Assembly (NCBI GenBank): GCA_030752605.1
Contig: JASMDX010000007.1
Span: 1-64,000 of the forward strand
Length of the DNA: 64,000 nucleotides
Source of the DNA: GCA-2731375 sp002731375
GTDB taxonomy: Bacteria > Pseudomonadota > Alphaproteobacteria > GCA-2731375
Direction: 5' to 3'
This document shows positions 24,390 through 34,142 of this stretch, in pieces. The translations under genes were made by a program, and so were the position numbers. Position 1 is the first letter of the stretch. Every line of letters begins with the position of its first letter. The notes below the pieces were generated by a model. That model saw only the letters and a program-made list of their open reading frames with translations. It searched no databases and had not been told where the DNA came from.

Positions 24390-25382
24390 CTAATCATGAA
24401 GGTGGCAGGCGACGAAATGGTCATTTCCTTGTTGCTCCAGATCCGGCTCCCGGGCGGTACAGTCATCATGGGCCATCGGACAGCGTGGATTGAAATGGCA
24501 GCCCGACGGCGGATTCAGCGCGCTCGGCACCTCACCCTCCAACAGGTTGAGTTGCCGTTCCGCCTCAGCGTCGGGACTGGCCACGGGGATCGCCGACAAC
24601 AGCGCCTGGGTATAGGGATGCTTTGGATCGCTGTAAAGATCATCACGGGAGGCAATTTCGACGATTTTACCCAGGTACATAACGATGATACGGTCGGAAA
24701 TATGGCGCACCACCGCCAGGTCATGGGCGATAAACAGGTAGGTCAGGCCCAGTTCTTTCTGCAAATCTTCCATCAAGTTGATGATCTGGGCTTGGATCGA
24801 GACATCAAGCGCAGAAACCGGCTCATCGCAGACCACTAAGTTTGGATTGACTGCCAAGGCCCGGGCGATGCCGATGCGTTGGCGTTGACCGCCGGAAAAT
24901 TCATGCGCATAGCGTTCTATCATGTTGCCGGCGAGGCCGACCAACTCCAACAGTTCGGCGACCCGTAGGCGCAATTGTGGTCGGGATGGGGCCATGCCGT
25001 GCGCAACTAGAGGCTCGCCAACGATGTCGAGGACCCGCAAGCGTGGATTAAGCGCGCCATAAGGATCCTGGAACACCATCTGCATCTGGCGCCGCATTGG
25101 GCGCAGCTCCGCGCTGCTCAGGTTCGTGATGTCCTGGCCATCGAGAATAATGCTGCCGCCGGTGATATCGACCATGCGCAGAATGGCCAGACCCGTAGTC
25201 GATTTGCCGCAGCCCGATTCTCCAACCATGCCCAACGTCTCGCCCCTGCGCACAGTGAAGCTCACACTATCGACGGCCTTGATTGAGCCCAGGTCCCTCT
25301 GACCCATAATGCCACCACGGACGGGGAAGTGAACCTTGAGGTCCCTGACCTCCAGTAGATTTTCAGTTCGCGGAATCAACAT
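24390..25382 (-). CDS. Dipeptide/oligopeptide-type ABC transporter, ATP-binding protein (DppF/OppF-like)
   Basis: Starting at ATG 25382 the protein has 330 residues and overlaps the preceding ATPase gene by 20 bases. Walker A is GESGCGKSTT, the signature is FSGGQRQRIGIARAL and Walker B is LVVCDEPVSALDVS. The C-terminal oligopeptide-transporter extension carries cysteines (CHFNPRCPMAHDDC, then CHLHD) typical of an iron-sulfur cluster in DppD/DppF. It energises import with the partner ATPase. Longer upstream frame is open but lies within the other gene. Confidence 0.92.
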   Translation of the reverse strand: MLIPRTENLLEVRDLKVHFPVRGGIMGQRDLGSIKAVDSVSFTVRRGETLGMVGESGCGKSTTGLAILRMVDITGGSIILDGQDITNLSSAELRPMRRQMQMVFQDPYGALNPRLRVLDIVGEPLVAHGMAPSRPQLRLRVAELLELVGLAGNMIERYAHEFSGGQRQRIGIARALAVNPNLVVCDEPVSALDVSIQAQIINLMEDLQKELGLTYLFIAHDLAVVRHISDRIIVMYLGKIVEIASRDDLYSDPKHPYTQALLSAIPVASPDAEAERQLNLLEGEVPSALNPPSGCHFNPRCPMAHDDCTAREPDLEQQGNDHFVACHLHD

Positions 25383-26388
25383 CAACCCAACATGCCTTCC
25401 AATGTTCGCCACCGCTATGTTCCAGCGGTGGACTTTCCCGACTACAGCGGTCGGTGGCGAAACCGCAGCGGGGATGGAACGAACAACCAGGCGGCGGATC
25501 GCCCAGGTCCGGTGGTTGCCCCTCAATCGGTCGTAGTTTTTCCTTAGTATCCTGGTCGAGGCGGGGCACCGATTGCATCAAGCCGATGGAGTAGGGATGT
25601 TTCGGGGTGTTGTAGATGTTACGGGCGGTGCCCTGTTCAACGATGCGGCCAGCGTACATCACGTTGATGCGGTCGGCATATCTGGCAACTACGCCCAAGT
25701 CATGGGTGATCAGGATCATCGATGAACGACCCGATTTGATTAAATCCTGCAACAATTCGAGAATTTGCGCCTGCACCGTGACATCGAGCGCCGTGGTCGG
25801 CTCGTCGGCGATGATCAACTTGGGCTCGCAGGCCAGGCTCATAGCGATCATGGCGCGTTGACGCATGCCGCCGGAAAACTGATGGGGATAAGCTTCGGTC
25901 CGGTTTTCGGGATCTGGAATTTGCACCTTGCGCAGGAGTTCGACGCAGCGTGCAATGATGCTTTTCCTATCAACATTCTGGTGAATTTCGATCGGCTCAG
26001 CGATCTGCCGGCCAATCGTCAGTACTGGGTTCAGCGAGGTCATCGGCTCCTGGAAGATCATCGCGATCTTGTTCCCGCGAATGTCGCGGACTCGGTCCTC
26101 GTCCATCGCTAATATGTTTTCGCCCTCGAGGAAGATTTCACCGCCTACAATTTCACCCGGCGGGCTGGGGATCAGGCGCAGGATTGACATCGCAGTGACA
26201 CTTTTGCCTGAGCCGCTTTCACCAACGATCGCCAGAGTTTCGCCGTGGCGGACATCGAAACTGACGTCATTGACCGCCTTGACGATGGAGTTGTCACCAT
26301 AAAAGAAGGTTTTTAGGTTATTGACTTGCAACAAGGGAGCCAAGGCCGGTCTCCAAAAAGCGTGACCACCGGTGCTAGCGGCCAACAA
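25363..26388 (-). CDS. Dipeptide/oligopeptide-type ABC transporter, ATP-binding protein (DppD/OppD-like)
   Basis: The protein has 341 residues from ATG 26388. A shorter start at a TTG just before APLLQVNNLKTFF is equally plausible because the first 15 residues are unlike the family. Walker A GESGSGKSVTA, signature FSGGMRQRAMIAMSL and Walker B LIIADEPTTALDVT are intact. The C-terminus has CSFHPRCGFATDRC. It follows the substrate-binding protein after an 85-base gap that holds a strong stem-loop. Confidence 0.92.
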   Translation of the reverse strand: MLAASTGGHAFWRPALAPLLQVNNLKTFFYGDNSIVKAVNDVSFDVRHGETLAIVGESGSGKSVTAMSILRLIPSPPGEIVGGEIFLEGENILAMDEDRVRDIRGNKIAMIFQEPMTSLNPVLTIGRQIAEPIEIHQNVDRKSIIARCVELLRKVQIPDPENRTEAYPHQFSGGMRQRAMIAMSLACEPKLIIADEPTTALDVTVQAQILELLQDLIKSGRSSMILITHDLGVVARYADRINVMYAGRIVEQGTARNIYNTPKHPYSIGLMQSVPRLDQDTKEKLRPIEGQPPDLGDPPPGCSFHPRCGFATDRCSRESPPLEHSGGEHWKACWVDVDSAN

Positions 26389-26419
26389 AAATAGGAAGGA
26401 AACGGAACGGGGGAAATAT

Positions 26420-26444
26420 GGGACCGCCCAAGGCGGGCGGTCCC
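26420..26444 (-). terminator. Intercistronic stem-loop downstream of the substrate-binding protein gene
   Basis: GGGACCGCCC at 26420-26429 pairs perfectly with GGGCGGTCCC at 26435-26444 around a 5-base loop. It lies just after the stop of the binding-protein gene and before the ATPase gene. The following leftward sequence (ATATTT then C-rich) lacks a strong T-run. Such hairpins often protect the binding-protein mRNA and reduce read-through, which gives excess binding protein. Confidence 0.6.
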
Positions 26445-26473
26445 ACGTTTCCCAGTTTCGTCGCAGGTGTGTA

Positions 26474-28201
26474 CTAGTGGCCCATTTTCTTCTTCAGGTC
26501 CTTGTCGATCCACATCCGGGCATAGATCGGGGCCGGGCGGATGGCGCCGACCGACATTTCACCATGGTAGTTCTTCACCCACGGCCACCATGCGCGGTAA
26601 CTGAACGGGGTCGGCAGCCAGACATAGGGCGCTGCCTCCTCGATGATGTAGCGGCCCATGGCCTTGACCATCTTGTCCTGCTTGGCCTGATCAGTTTCCG
26701 CCAAGGCAGTGTCCCAGGCCTTGTTGTGTTTGGGATCGTCCATCATGGAGGCGTTCCAGGTCTGGCCGCCCTTATGGTAGGCGCGTAGGGAAGTGAACGG
26801 ATTGTTATCCGCTACCTGGTACAGATAGCCGGCAGCTTGCGTGTCTTTACGCATTTGTGAACGGAAAGCCGCATACTCCAGTGGTTTCGGAATAAGCGTG
26901 ACGCCAACCACCTGGAAATATGCCTGCAGCATCGGCACTATATCGACATGGTATGGCGAACAGGTACAATACATCATTTCGAACTTGAAACCGTTCGGAT
27001 AGCCGGCTTCCTTCAACAGCTTCTTCGCCTTATCAGGATGGTAGCCGAACATTTCCTGTGCTTGCGGTGACAGTTCCTGCAGAGGCGTGTAGACGCTGGT
27101 CCAGCCCATTGACAACGGGGAATTCAGGACTTCACCTTTACCGTTAATCAATGCCTGCTTGATCTCCAACTGGTTGACCGCCATATTCATCGCTCGGCGC
27201 ACGCGTACATCGCTGAATGGCTTCTTGTCGTTGCGCAAGGCCAAAAGCTGGAAGTTGGCCTCCATGTCGCCCTTGATGATGAGATCAGGCGCGCTCTTTT
27301 TTAGTTCATCAACAAACTGCCAGCGAATATTCTCCATGAGATCGGCTTTGGCCGTGCGTATTGCCGCGATCGCCGTCGCTTCGTCCTTGATAAACATGTA
27401 GTTAAGGCCGGCGTTCAACGGCAGTTGATATTTCTTGCCGTTAATGACTTGGCTATCCCAGTAGTTGTCGTTGCGCTTATAGGTGACCTTGCTGCTCTTT
27501 TTGACATCGGTGACCATGTATGGACCGGCGCCAACGGCGTTCTTCCAGTCGGCCCTTTTCTCATCGCTCAACGCATGCCACTCGGGCGGCAACAACGGCG
27601 AGAAATAGCCCCATCCAAAACGATAAGGCCAATTTCCGTTATAGGAATTGAGGTAGGCAGTAGCCTTGTATTTGCCTTCCGCTTTCCATTCCTTGACAAA
27701 ATCCCAGTAGGTCGGGATGTAGCGTTTCTGGCTTCTCATCAAGTTGAAATGATGGGCGACATCCTTGGCAACGACTTCGCGCGACTTCATGATGCCTTCC
27801 TTGGCCATCCACATCACGCCCTTACGGATCGTGAACTCGATCCGAAGCGGATCTTGTTTCGTTTCCCAGCTTTCGGCAATTTCGCCTTTGGTATCCTCTG
27901 GTGGGATCCAGCCCGGCGCGATGAACTTATTGGCGCCGTTGTTGACTGGGCCCCTGTCAAGATCACCGGCCATTAACTGCGTGGTGTGCAGCCCGTCGAA
28001 ACTAGTTTTCCAAACCCAACGGTGAAAATCCCAACTGAGTGGGTTAAGGGTACGATAGCGGGTGATCATCTTGACCACGCTGTCGGTTTGGGGTTCTTCG
28101 GCCCAAGCCGAGGGGCTGTTGATCCCCAATGTCATGGACGTAAGGCCCAATGACAGGGCAAAGGCACCCAATGCGCCTACCTTCAGAAATCTATCTAACA
28201 T
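26474..28201 (-). CDS. ABC transporter substrate-binding protein, family 5 (peptide/opine type)
   Basis: Start ATG 28201 has AGGAG 9 bases upstream and gives 575 residues. The N-terminus is a signal peptide (MLDRFLKVGALGAFALSLGL, with likely cleavage after SAWA). The mature part shows SBP_bac_5 features such as YRTLNPLSWDFHRW, IEFTIRKGVMW, VGAGPYMVTDV and FSDVRVRRAMNMAVN. It binds solute in the periplasm and hands it to the two permeases encoded upstream. The gene order permease-permease-binding protein-ATPase-ATPase is complete. Confidence 0.92.
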   Translation of the reverse strand: MLDRFLKVGALGAFALSLGLTSMTLGINSPSAWAEEPQTDSVVKMITRYRTLNPLSWDFHRWVWKTSFDGLHTTQLMAGDLDRGPVNNGANKFIAPGWIPPEDTKGEIAESWETKQDPLRIEFTIRKGVMWMAKEGIMKSREVVAKDVAHHFNLMRSQKRYIPTYWDFVKEWKAEGKYKATAYLNSYNGNWPYRFGWGYFSPLLPPEWHALSDEKRADWKNAVGAGPYMVTDVKKSSKVTYKRNDNYWDSQVINGKKYQLPLNAGLNYMFIKDEATAIAAIRTAKADLMENIRWQFVDELKKSAPDLIIKGDMEANFQLLALRNDKKPFSDVRVRRAMNMAVNQLEIKQALINGKGEVLNSPLSMGWTSVYTPLQELSPQAQEMFGYHPDKAKKLLKEAGYPNGFKFEMMYCTCSPYHVDIVPMLQAYFQVVGVTLIPKPLEYAAFRSQMRKDTQAAGYLYQVADNNPFTSLRAYHKGGQTWNASMMDDPKHNKAWDTALAETDQAKQDKMVKAMGRYIIEEAAPYVWLPTPFSYRAWWPWVKNYHGEMSVGAIRPAPIYARMWIDKDLKKKMGH

Positions 28202-28262
28202 TTGACATTCTCCTGTTTTGGTTCTCACGGCCACGACCGCAAATTTGCAACACGTAGGTAAG

Positions 28263-29195
28263 TTAATGACGTACAGCGCCGCCGCTATACGACGTCCCGC
28301 CACCGCGCATGCGCGGATCCAACAGATCGCGTAGGGCGTCTCCGAATACATTGATGCCATAAACCACGACGGTAATCGCCACGCCCGGCGCGATCGCCAG
28401 CCACGGCGCCTGGAACATATAGGTGCGACCGTCGAGGCTCAGCATGCCGCCCCAGCTCGGCGCCGGCGGCGGAATGCCGAGGCCGAGAAAACTCAGGCCT
28501 GATTCTGCCAAGATTACGGCAGCCAGGCGTGTTGTAAACAAGACGATAATCGGCGCCATTACGTTGGGCAAGATATGTTTGAACACCACCATGTGCGGTG
28601 GCGTGCCGATCGACTGGCCGGCCTGGACATAGACATTTTCCTTCACTGACAGCACCGCGCCCCGGATTATTCGGCTGCCTGCAATACCGAAAAGCAAGCC
28701 CAGTACCAGGACCACCTGCCAAACGCCGGGACCTAGCACCGAGACTGCGACAATGAGGATAATCAAGTCAGGAAAGCTCATCCAGGCATCGACGAACCGC
28801 TGCACCACTAAATCGAACTTACCGCCAATATAACCCGTCGACAGACCGATCACGATGGAGACGATGATCGACAGGGTCGTCGCCGAAAAGGCAACGATGA
28901 CGGAAAGTTGGGCACCAAAAACCATGCGGGAAAACAGGTCCCTGCCTATCTGGTCAGTGCCGAACCAGTATTTCGCGCTGGCAGCCTGTAGCCTGTCGAT
29001 TGGGTGAATAACATTCTCGCCCTCATAGGCGATAAAATCGGCGAAAACGCCGACGAATAGTAAGATCAAAAAAATTAGGCCACCCAATGCGCCTAGCGGC
29101 TTTTCACGCACCAGGCGGATCAGCAAATCGAGCCAAAAGCCGCGCGACTTCCTTGCGTTAACGGGTTTAGCGCCACCGATTGCTGTATCAGCCAT
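28263..29195 (-). CDS. ABC transporter permease (DppC-like)
   Basis: The 310-residue membrane protein has the OppC-type N-terminal domain with one helix (LGGLIFLILLFVGVFADFIA), a periplasmic stretch YWFGTDQIGRDLFSRM, and five core helices. The EAA-like cytoplasmic loop is YVQAGQSIGTPPHMVVFKHILPN, which docks to the ATPases. The C-terminus is the usual FGDALRDLLDPRMRG. It starts 17 bases after the stop of the companion permease. Confidence 0.92.
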   Translation of the reverse strand: MADTAIGGAKPVNARKSRGFWLDLLIRLVREKPLGALGGLIFLILLFVGVFADFIAYEGENVIHPIDRLQAASAKYWFGTDQIGRDLFSRMVFGAQLSVIVAFSATTLSIIVSIVIGLSTGYIGGKFDLVVQRFVDAWMSFPDLIILIVAVSVLGPGVWQVVLVLGLLFGIAGSRIIRGAVLSVKENVYVQAGQSIGTPPHMVVFKHILPNVMAPIIVLFTTRLAAVILAESGLSFLGLGIPPPAPSWGGMLSLDGRTYMFQAPWLAIAPGVAITVVVYGINVFGDALRDLLDPRMRGGGTSYSGGAVRH

Positions 29196-29212
29196 ATCGT
29201 TTTGCGCGACCG

Positions 29213-30205
29213 CTATTGATCATATCGCACCTTTGGGTCGAGGAAACCGTAACAAATATCGATCGCCAGGTTGATGAAAACCACAGCGATACCAATGATC
29301 AGGAAGACGCCGGTAATGATCGGGTAATCACGCGACGAGACCGCATCCAGTAGTAGTTGTCCCATTCCGGGCAGGATAAAGATTTGTTCGATAATCACGG
29401 TGCCGCCGATCAAGATTGGCACTAGGAGGCCGATCAGAGTAACCACCGGGATCAGTGCGTTCTTCAGGGCATGCCGCATGACCACGACACGTTCTTTCAG
29501 GCCCTTGGCCCAGGCAGTCCGGACATAGTCCTGACGCAGTACCTCCAGCATCATCGTTCGGGTCATGCGCATAGTTACTGCCGAGAGGGAGAAGCCCAGG
29601 ATCATGCTGGGAATAATGAAGACCTGAAGATTGCCGACCGGATCCTCGAAGAAGGGCACCATTTCGACCGGTGGTGACCAGCCCCACCAGATTGCCGGTA
29701 GGAGCACGACCATGGTGCCAAGCCAGAAGCTAGGTACTGCCAAGCCGAGGATAGAAACAGTGCGGCCCACGTAATCCCACAATGTCTCCTGACGGACGGC
29801 GGAATAGATACCGATGGGGATAGCAACGATCAGGGCAATGATCAACGACAGCAGCCCAAGTTCAAAAGTCGTCGGCAGACGTTCGACAATGTCATCGATG
29901 ACGGGTGTGTTCTGCCACAGCGAGTTGCCGAAATCGAAGCGGGTGACAATGCCGGTGATCCAGACGCCGTACTGTACGTAAATCGGTTTGTCGATGCCAA
30001 GAGCGACCTGCAAGTCGGCCCTCGTTTTCGGATCTCCGGAGCCGAAATCGTTCTCTGTCAGCATCAGATCAAGAATGTCGCCTGGCACCATACGGACGAC
30101 CGAAAAACATATAATACTGGCAAAAAACAGCGTCGGTACCATGGCCAGCAGGCGGCGGATCAGATAATTGTACACGATGGACCTTGTTCGGGGATTACGA
30201 AACAC
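29213..30205 (-). CDS. ABC transporter permease (DppB-like)
   Basis: The protein has 330 residues from ATG 30205. A GTG at 30175 with AAGG upstream (MYNYLIRRLLAMVPTLFF) fits the usual family start better and would give 320 residues. Six membrane helices and the EAA-like loop DYVRTAWAKGLKERVVVMRHALKNAL are present. IIEQIFILPGMGQLLLDAV is the DppB signature. It is the first gene of the ABC transporter unit; the region upstream is a 428-base gap. Confidence 0.9.
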   Translation of the reverse strand: MFRNPRTRSIVYNYLIRRLLAMVPTLFFASIICFSVVRMVPGDILDLMLTENDFGSGDPKTRADLQVALGIDKPIYVQYGVWITGIVTRFDFGNSLWQNTPVIDDIVERLPTTFELGLLSLIIALIVAIPIGIYSAVRQETLWDYVGRTVSILGLAVPSFWLGTMVVLLPAIWWGWSPPVEMVPFFEDPVGNLQVFIIPSMILGFSLSAVTMRMTRTMMLEVLRQDYVRTAWAKGLKERVVVMRHALKNALIPVVTLIGLLVPILIGGTVIIEQIFILPGMGQLLLDAVSSRDYPIITGVFLIIGIAVVFINLAIDICYGFLDPKVRYDQ

Positions 30206-30633
30206 GACAAAGAGACACTGGTATTCTTCTCTAATCGCCTCATCCGAACCACCTCCCTTAACGACCTCCCGGAGCCCGGATTTTCGACTGCATTATCCTT
30301 GCAGTGCATGAATACCGGTTATCCAACGCTAAATTCAGGCTAAACCTAATCAGACCATTTCATCAAACATGACTATGGCGACTAGTGTCAAGCAACGACT
30401 TTGTATACGCCGTCACGGAAATCTTCGACTCGACGCTCCGATTGCAGGGCCCAGCAGACCTAAGCCAGCCCTAGTCTGGTTCCCAGAAATCAAGACAATT
30501 ACACCCCGGCTCACTTCGAATAATGCACAGCAACCACCACGTTGCTGGCAGGCGACATTTTTCGATGGTGTTGATCGGATTCCTCCCTATCGTAATGCGT
30601 GCCACATTGATCCTGCCTGGGAGGCCCACGACC
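30206..30633. other. 428-base intergenic region between divergent units
   Basis: It separates the leftward ABC transporter operon from the rightward isocitrate-lyase-family genes and must contain both promoters. Open frames inside it have no family resemblance and poor start sites. I see no clear inverted repeat or convincing sigma-70 promoter pair. Confidence 0.5.
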
Positions 30634-31530
30634 ATGACCAACAATACCGCACTTCGTAATTTGCTACGGCGCCCTGAAATCCTGATCGCGCCGGGTATCT
30701 ATGATGCTTTCGGTGCCCTGATGGTGGAGCGGGCGGGCTTTCCAGCCGCCTATATCTCCGGCGCCTCCATCGCCTATACCAGGTTTGGCCGGCCGGACCT
30801 GGGCTTGGTCGGAATGGATGAAGTCGCCAATGTACTCTCGGCCATCGGTGAGCGGGTCGATGTGCCCCTGATCGTCGATGCGGATACGGGCTATGGCAAT
30901 GCCCTCAATGTGATCCGTACAGTAAAACTGTTCGAACGTAATGGCGCCAATGTGATCCAGTTGGAGGACCAAAGCCTACCCAAACGCTGCGGCCATCTGG
31001 CCGGCAAAACCCTGGTCTCGGCGGCTGAGATGATGGGCAAGATCAAGGCCGCCCGTGATGCCAGGACCAGTGTCGACACCCTGATCATGGCACGCACGGA
31101 CGCCATTGCCGTTGAAGGTCTGGATGCCGCCCTGGCACGGGCGGAGCGCTACCGCGAGGCCGGCGCCGATATTCTGTTCGTAGAAGCGCCCCGCGACGTG
31201 GAGGAGATGCGCGCCGTCACCGCCCGCCTGGGCGATCAAACACCATTGCTGGCCAATATGGTGGAGGGGGGCAAGACACCGATCCTGCCAGCGGCGGAGT
31301 TACAGGAATTCGGCTATTCCCTGGTGATTTTCCCCGGCGGCCTGGCCCGCGCGGTGGGCCATATGATGGACCGCTATTTAGCCTCCCTGCGCGCCCACGG
31401 AGATACCGCACCGTTTCGCGGTCAGATGATCGACTTTGACGAGATGAACACTCTGATCGGCACGTCGGATATGCTGGCCAATGGCGCGCGTTACGATGCC
31501 TCGAATTTTAAAACCGATAAGCAGGATTAA
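30634..31530 (+). CDS. Isocitrate lyase/PEP mutase family enzyme (methylisocitrate lyase or oxaloacetate decarboxylase-like)
   Basis: ATG 30634 follows GGGAGG by 9 bases and gives 298 residues. The TIM-barrel motifs are APGIYDAFGALMVERAGF, YISGASIAYTRFG, VDADTGYGNALNV (metal-binding Asp), IQLEDQSLPKRCGH (equivalent of the KRCGH/KKCGH lyase loop) and ARTDAIAVEGLDAALARAERY. This set is that of PrpB and related C-C lyases that cleave 2-methylisocitrate or similar malate derivatives. No methylcitrate synthase is nearby, so the substrate remains open. Confidence 0.87.
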   Translation: MTNNTALRNLLRRPEILIAPGIYDAFGALMVERAGFPAAYISGASIAYTRFGRPDLGLVGMDEVANVLSAIGERVDVPLIVDADTGYGNALNVIRTVKLFERNGANVIQLEDQSLPKRCGHLAGKTLVSAAEMMGKIKAARDARTSVDTLIMARTDAIAVEGLDAALARAERYREAGADILFVEAPRDVEEMRAVTARLGDQTPLLANMVEGGKTPILPAAELQEFGYSLVIFPGGLARAVGHMMDRYLASLRAHGDTAPFRGQMIDFDEMNTLIGTSDMLANGARYDASNFKTDKQD

Positions 31531-31678
31531 AAAGGGAAGACAACAAAGGATAGGATGCGGTCGTCAGCCTCGCCCCTGAGAACTTTGGTCAGCCGTACCG
31601 CGCTTGATTGAATGGAATTCTCGTCGAAACCCGCATAACCTAAGCCCAAATCGACAGCCTGAAACAGGGGAGCACGGC

Positions 31679-32503
31679 ATGAGCCAGGAACAGTTGGACA
31701 AGGCGAAAACATTTGCCTCGCTACATGCCGGGCCGGAGACCTTCGTTATTCCCAATCCATGGGACATAGGGACGACGCAAATATTGACCGGCATGGGTTT
31801 CAAGGCACTTGCCACGACCTCTGCCGGTTATGCCTTTAGCCGGGGCTGCACGGACGGCATCATCGGCCGGGACGAGATGCTAGCCCATGCCGCCGAGATC
31901 GTGGCCGCGACCCACTTGCCCATTTCCGCTGATCTGGAGGATTGTTACGGGAATATACCGGAAGAGGCGGCGGAGACCATCCGGCTAGCTGCCGGCACGG
32001 GTCTGGTGGGCGCATCCATCGAAGATTGTACGGACGGCGCCATCATCGACTTCAATTTGGCGGTGGAGAAGGTCGAGGCGGCGGCGGCGGCGGCGCAGGC
32101 CCAGGATTTTCCATTCGCCCTGACGGCTAGGTCGGAAAACTTCATTCGCGGCAATCCCGATCTGGACGATACCATCCGGCGGCTGCAGGCGTTCGAGGCG
32201 GCGGGCGCCGACGTGCTCTACGCCCCCGGTCTGCCCAGCCTGGAGGCAATCCGTACGATCTGTCAATCAGTTGGCAGGCCGGTCAACGTCGTCATGGGCC
32301 TGACTGGCGGCACGATGAGCACGGCGCAACTGGCCGATGCCGGTGTCCGCCGTATTTCCCTGGGCGGCGTCCTGGCACGGGCCGCGTTGGGTGCCTTCAT
32401 AGCGGCGGCGGAGGAAATCCAGGCCGGCAGCTACACCTTCGTTGATAACGCCGCTTCGTTCGGCAAGATTTCCCAGCATATGAAGCGTCCGGAGCAGACA
32501 TGA
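31679..32503 (+). CDS. Isocitrate lyase/PEP mutase superfamily protein (PEP phosphonomutase-like)
   Basis: The start ATG 31679 follows CAGGGGAGC and gives 274 residues. Motifs FVIPNPWDIGTTQIL, ALATTSAGYAFSRG, ISADLEDCYGNIPEE and ASIEDCTDG are those of the large uncharacterised branch of ICL/PEP-mutase proteins. The catalytic loop KRCGH seen in the previous gene is absent, so lyase activity is not assured. It shares ATGA with the next GMC dehydrogenase gene, so the two are translationally coupled. Confidence 0.85.
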   Translation: MSQEQLDKAKTFASLHAGPETFVIPNPWDIGTTQILTGMGFKALATTSAGYAFSRGCTDGIIGRDEMLAHAAEIVAATHLPISADLEDCYGNIPEEAAETIRLAAGTGLVGASIEDCTDGAIIDFNLAVEKVEAAAAAAQAQDFPFALTARSENFIRGNPDLDDTIRRLQAFEAAGADVLYAPGLPSLEAIRTICQSVGRPVNVVMGLTGGTMSTAQLADAGVRRISLGGVLARAALGAFIAAAEEIQAGSYTFVDNAASFGKISQHMKRPEQT

Positions 32504-34128
32504 ACAGCCAAGCAACAGCTGAAACCAGCGATGCACCCGCCGATGTATTGATCATCGGCGCCGGCGCCTCCGGTGCCGCGATGGCCTGGAGCCTGGCCGA
32601 TACGCGCATGAGGATCGTCTGTCTGGAACAGGGCGCGATGCCTAACCCGCTGAGTTACCCCGCCACCGGACGGGATTGGGAGGCGCGACGGCAAGGCGAT
32701 TTCTCCGGTAGCCCGAATCAACGACAACGGCCCTCTGACTATCCGATCGTCGAGTCGGACTCCCCCATCAAAGTTGTCAATTTTAACGGCGTCGGCGGCG
32801 GCACAGTCCTCTATGCCGCACATTTCCCTCGGTTTCACCCATCCGACTTCTGCGTTAGAAGCCTCGACGGCGTGGCCGATGACTGGCCCATCGACTACAA
32901 CACCCTGGCGCCTTACTACTCCGAAAACGACCGCATGATGGGCACTTCCGGCCTTGCCGGCGATCCCGCCTATCCCAGTGACAATGCCGAACGCATGCCG
33001 CCGCTGCCCCTAGGCAAATCCGGTGAGACCCTGGCCAAGGGCTTCAATAAATTGAACTGGCATTGGTGGCCCTCGGACGTGGCGATTGCCACCCAACCCC
33101 ATGATGGCCGGGACAAATGCATCAACCTGGGCGCCTGCGCCGCCGGCTGCGCGCAAGGCGCCAAGGCCAGCACCGACATTACCTATTGGCCGCATGCGAT
33201 CCGGGCGGGGGTTGAACTGCGGACACGCTGCCGGGTGCGCGAGATCACCGTCGGTGACGACGGCATGGCCACGGGCGTCATCTATTACGACGGCGATGGG
33301 ACCGAGCATGAACTACGGGCCCACGTCGTGGTGCTGGCTTGCAACGGCGTCGGCACACCGCGCATTCTGTTGAACTCAAAGTCCGCCGCCCATCCCGATG
33401 GCCTGGCCAACAGCAGCGGCCTAGTCGGCAAGAACCTGATGTTCCATCCCTACGCTTCCATCATGGGCGTCTTCGAAGAGGAACTGGACGGCTACAAGGG
33501 CCCGACCAAGATCTTTCGCAGCCAGGAATTTTACGAAACTGATCCAGGGCGGGACTTCATACGCGGCTATACCTTTGAAATCTTTCGCGGCCAGGCGCCC
33601 GTGGCGTCGGCGTTGGTGGGCCTGCAGCGCGGCAGAATCCCCTGGGGCGCCGGCCACCACAAAGCTTTCCGCGAACTGTTCAAACACACCGCCGGCATGG
33701 TTGCGGCCTGCGAAGACCTGCCCGAAGAGCATAATCGCGTCACCCTTCATCCCAACCTAAAGGATGGCGACGGCATACCAGCCCCCAAGATCGATTACAC
33801 CTTGAGCGAAAACAGCCTGAAAATGATGGACCATGCCATCGCCAAGGGCACAGAGGTACTACAAGCGGCGGGCGCCACCGAGATCTACACCGAAGCCCCC
33901 ATAAGCAACGGCGGCTGGCACCTGCTGGGCACCGCTCGCATGGGAACGGACCCTCGGACCTCGGTGGTCAATGAATGGGGCCGCAGCCACGACGTCAAAA
34001 ATCTGTTCGTTGTGGACGGCAGTATCTTCGTGACCTCCGCCGGGGTCAACCCCACCCGCACCATTCAGGCCCTGGCGCTCTATGTGGCCGAACAAATGAA
34101 GCAGCGCCTTGCTAATCTCTTCGATTGA
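32500..34128 (+). CDS. GMC-type membrane-associated dehydrogenase, large FAD subunit
   Basis: The 542-residue protein starts in the ATGA overlap and opens VLIIGAGASGAAMAWSLAD. NGVGGGTVLYAAHFPR takes the place of the canonical GMC signature 1, and CINLGACAAGCAQGAKAS is the cysteine-rich segment seen in gluconate and related dehydrogenases and possibly holding an iron-sulfur site. The active site has GGWHLLGTARMG and N in AGVNPTRTIQALAL. Its small partner follows. No cytochrome c subunit is nearby, so the electron acceptor is unknown. Confidence 0.88.
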   Translation: MNSQATAETSDAPADVLIIGAGASGAAMAWSLADTRMRIVCLEQGAMPNPLSYPATGRDWEARRQGDFSGSPNQRQRPSDYPIVESDSPIKVVNFNGVGGGTVLYAAHFPRFHPSDFCVRSLDGVADDWPIDYNTLAPYYSENDRMMGTSGLAGDPAYPSDNAERMPPLPLGKSGETLAKGFNKLNWHWWPSDVAIATQPHDGRDKCINLGACAAGCAQGAKASTDITYWPHAIRAGVELRTRCRVREITVGDDGMATGVIYYDGDGTEHELRAHVVVLACNGVGTPRILLNSKSAAHPDGLANSSGLVGKNLMFHPYASIMGVFEEELDGYKGPTKIFRSQEFYETDPGRDFIRGYTFEIFRGQAPVASALVGLQRGRIPWGAGHHKAFRELFKHTAGMVAACEDLPEEHNRVTLHPNLKDGDGIPAPKIDYTLSENSLKMMDHAIAKGTEVLQAAGATEIYTEAPISNGGWHLLGTARMGTDPRTSVVNEWGRSHDVKNLFVVDGSIFVTSAGVNPTRTIQALALYVAEQMKQRLANLFD

Positions 34129-34142
34129 GGACTTGTAAGGAA

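Noticed and set aside
30369..30659. A 96-codon frame in the large intergenic region
   Set aside because: It has no ribosome-binding site or family resemblance and runs into the start of a real gene in another frame.
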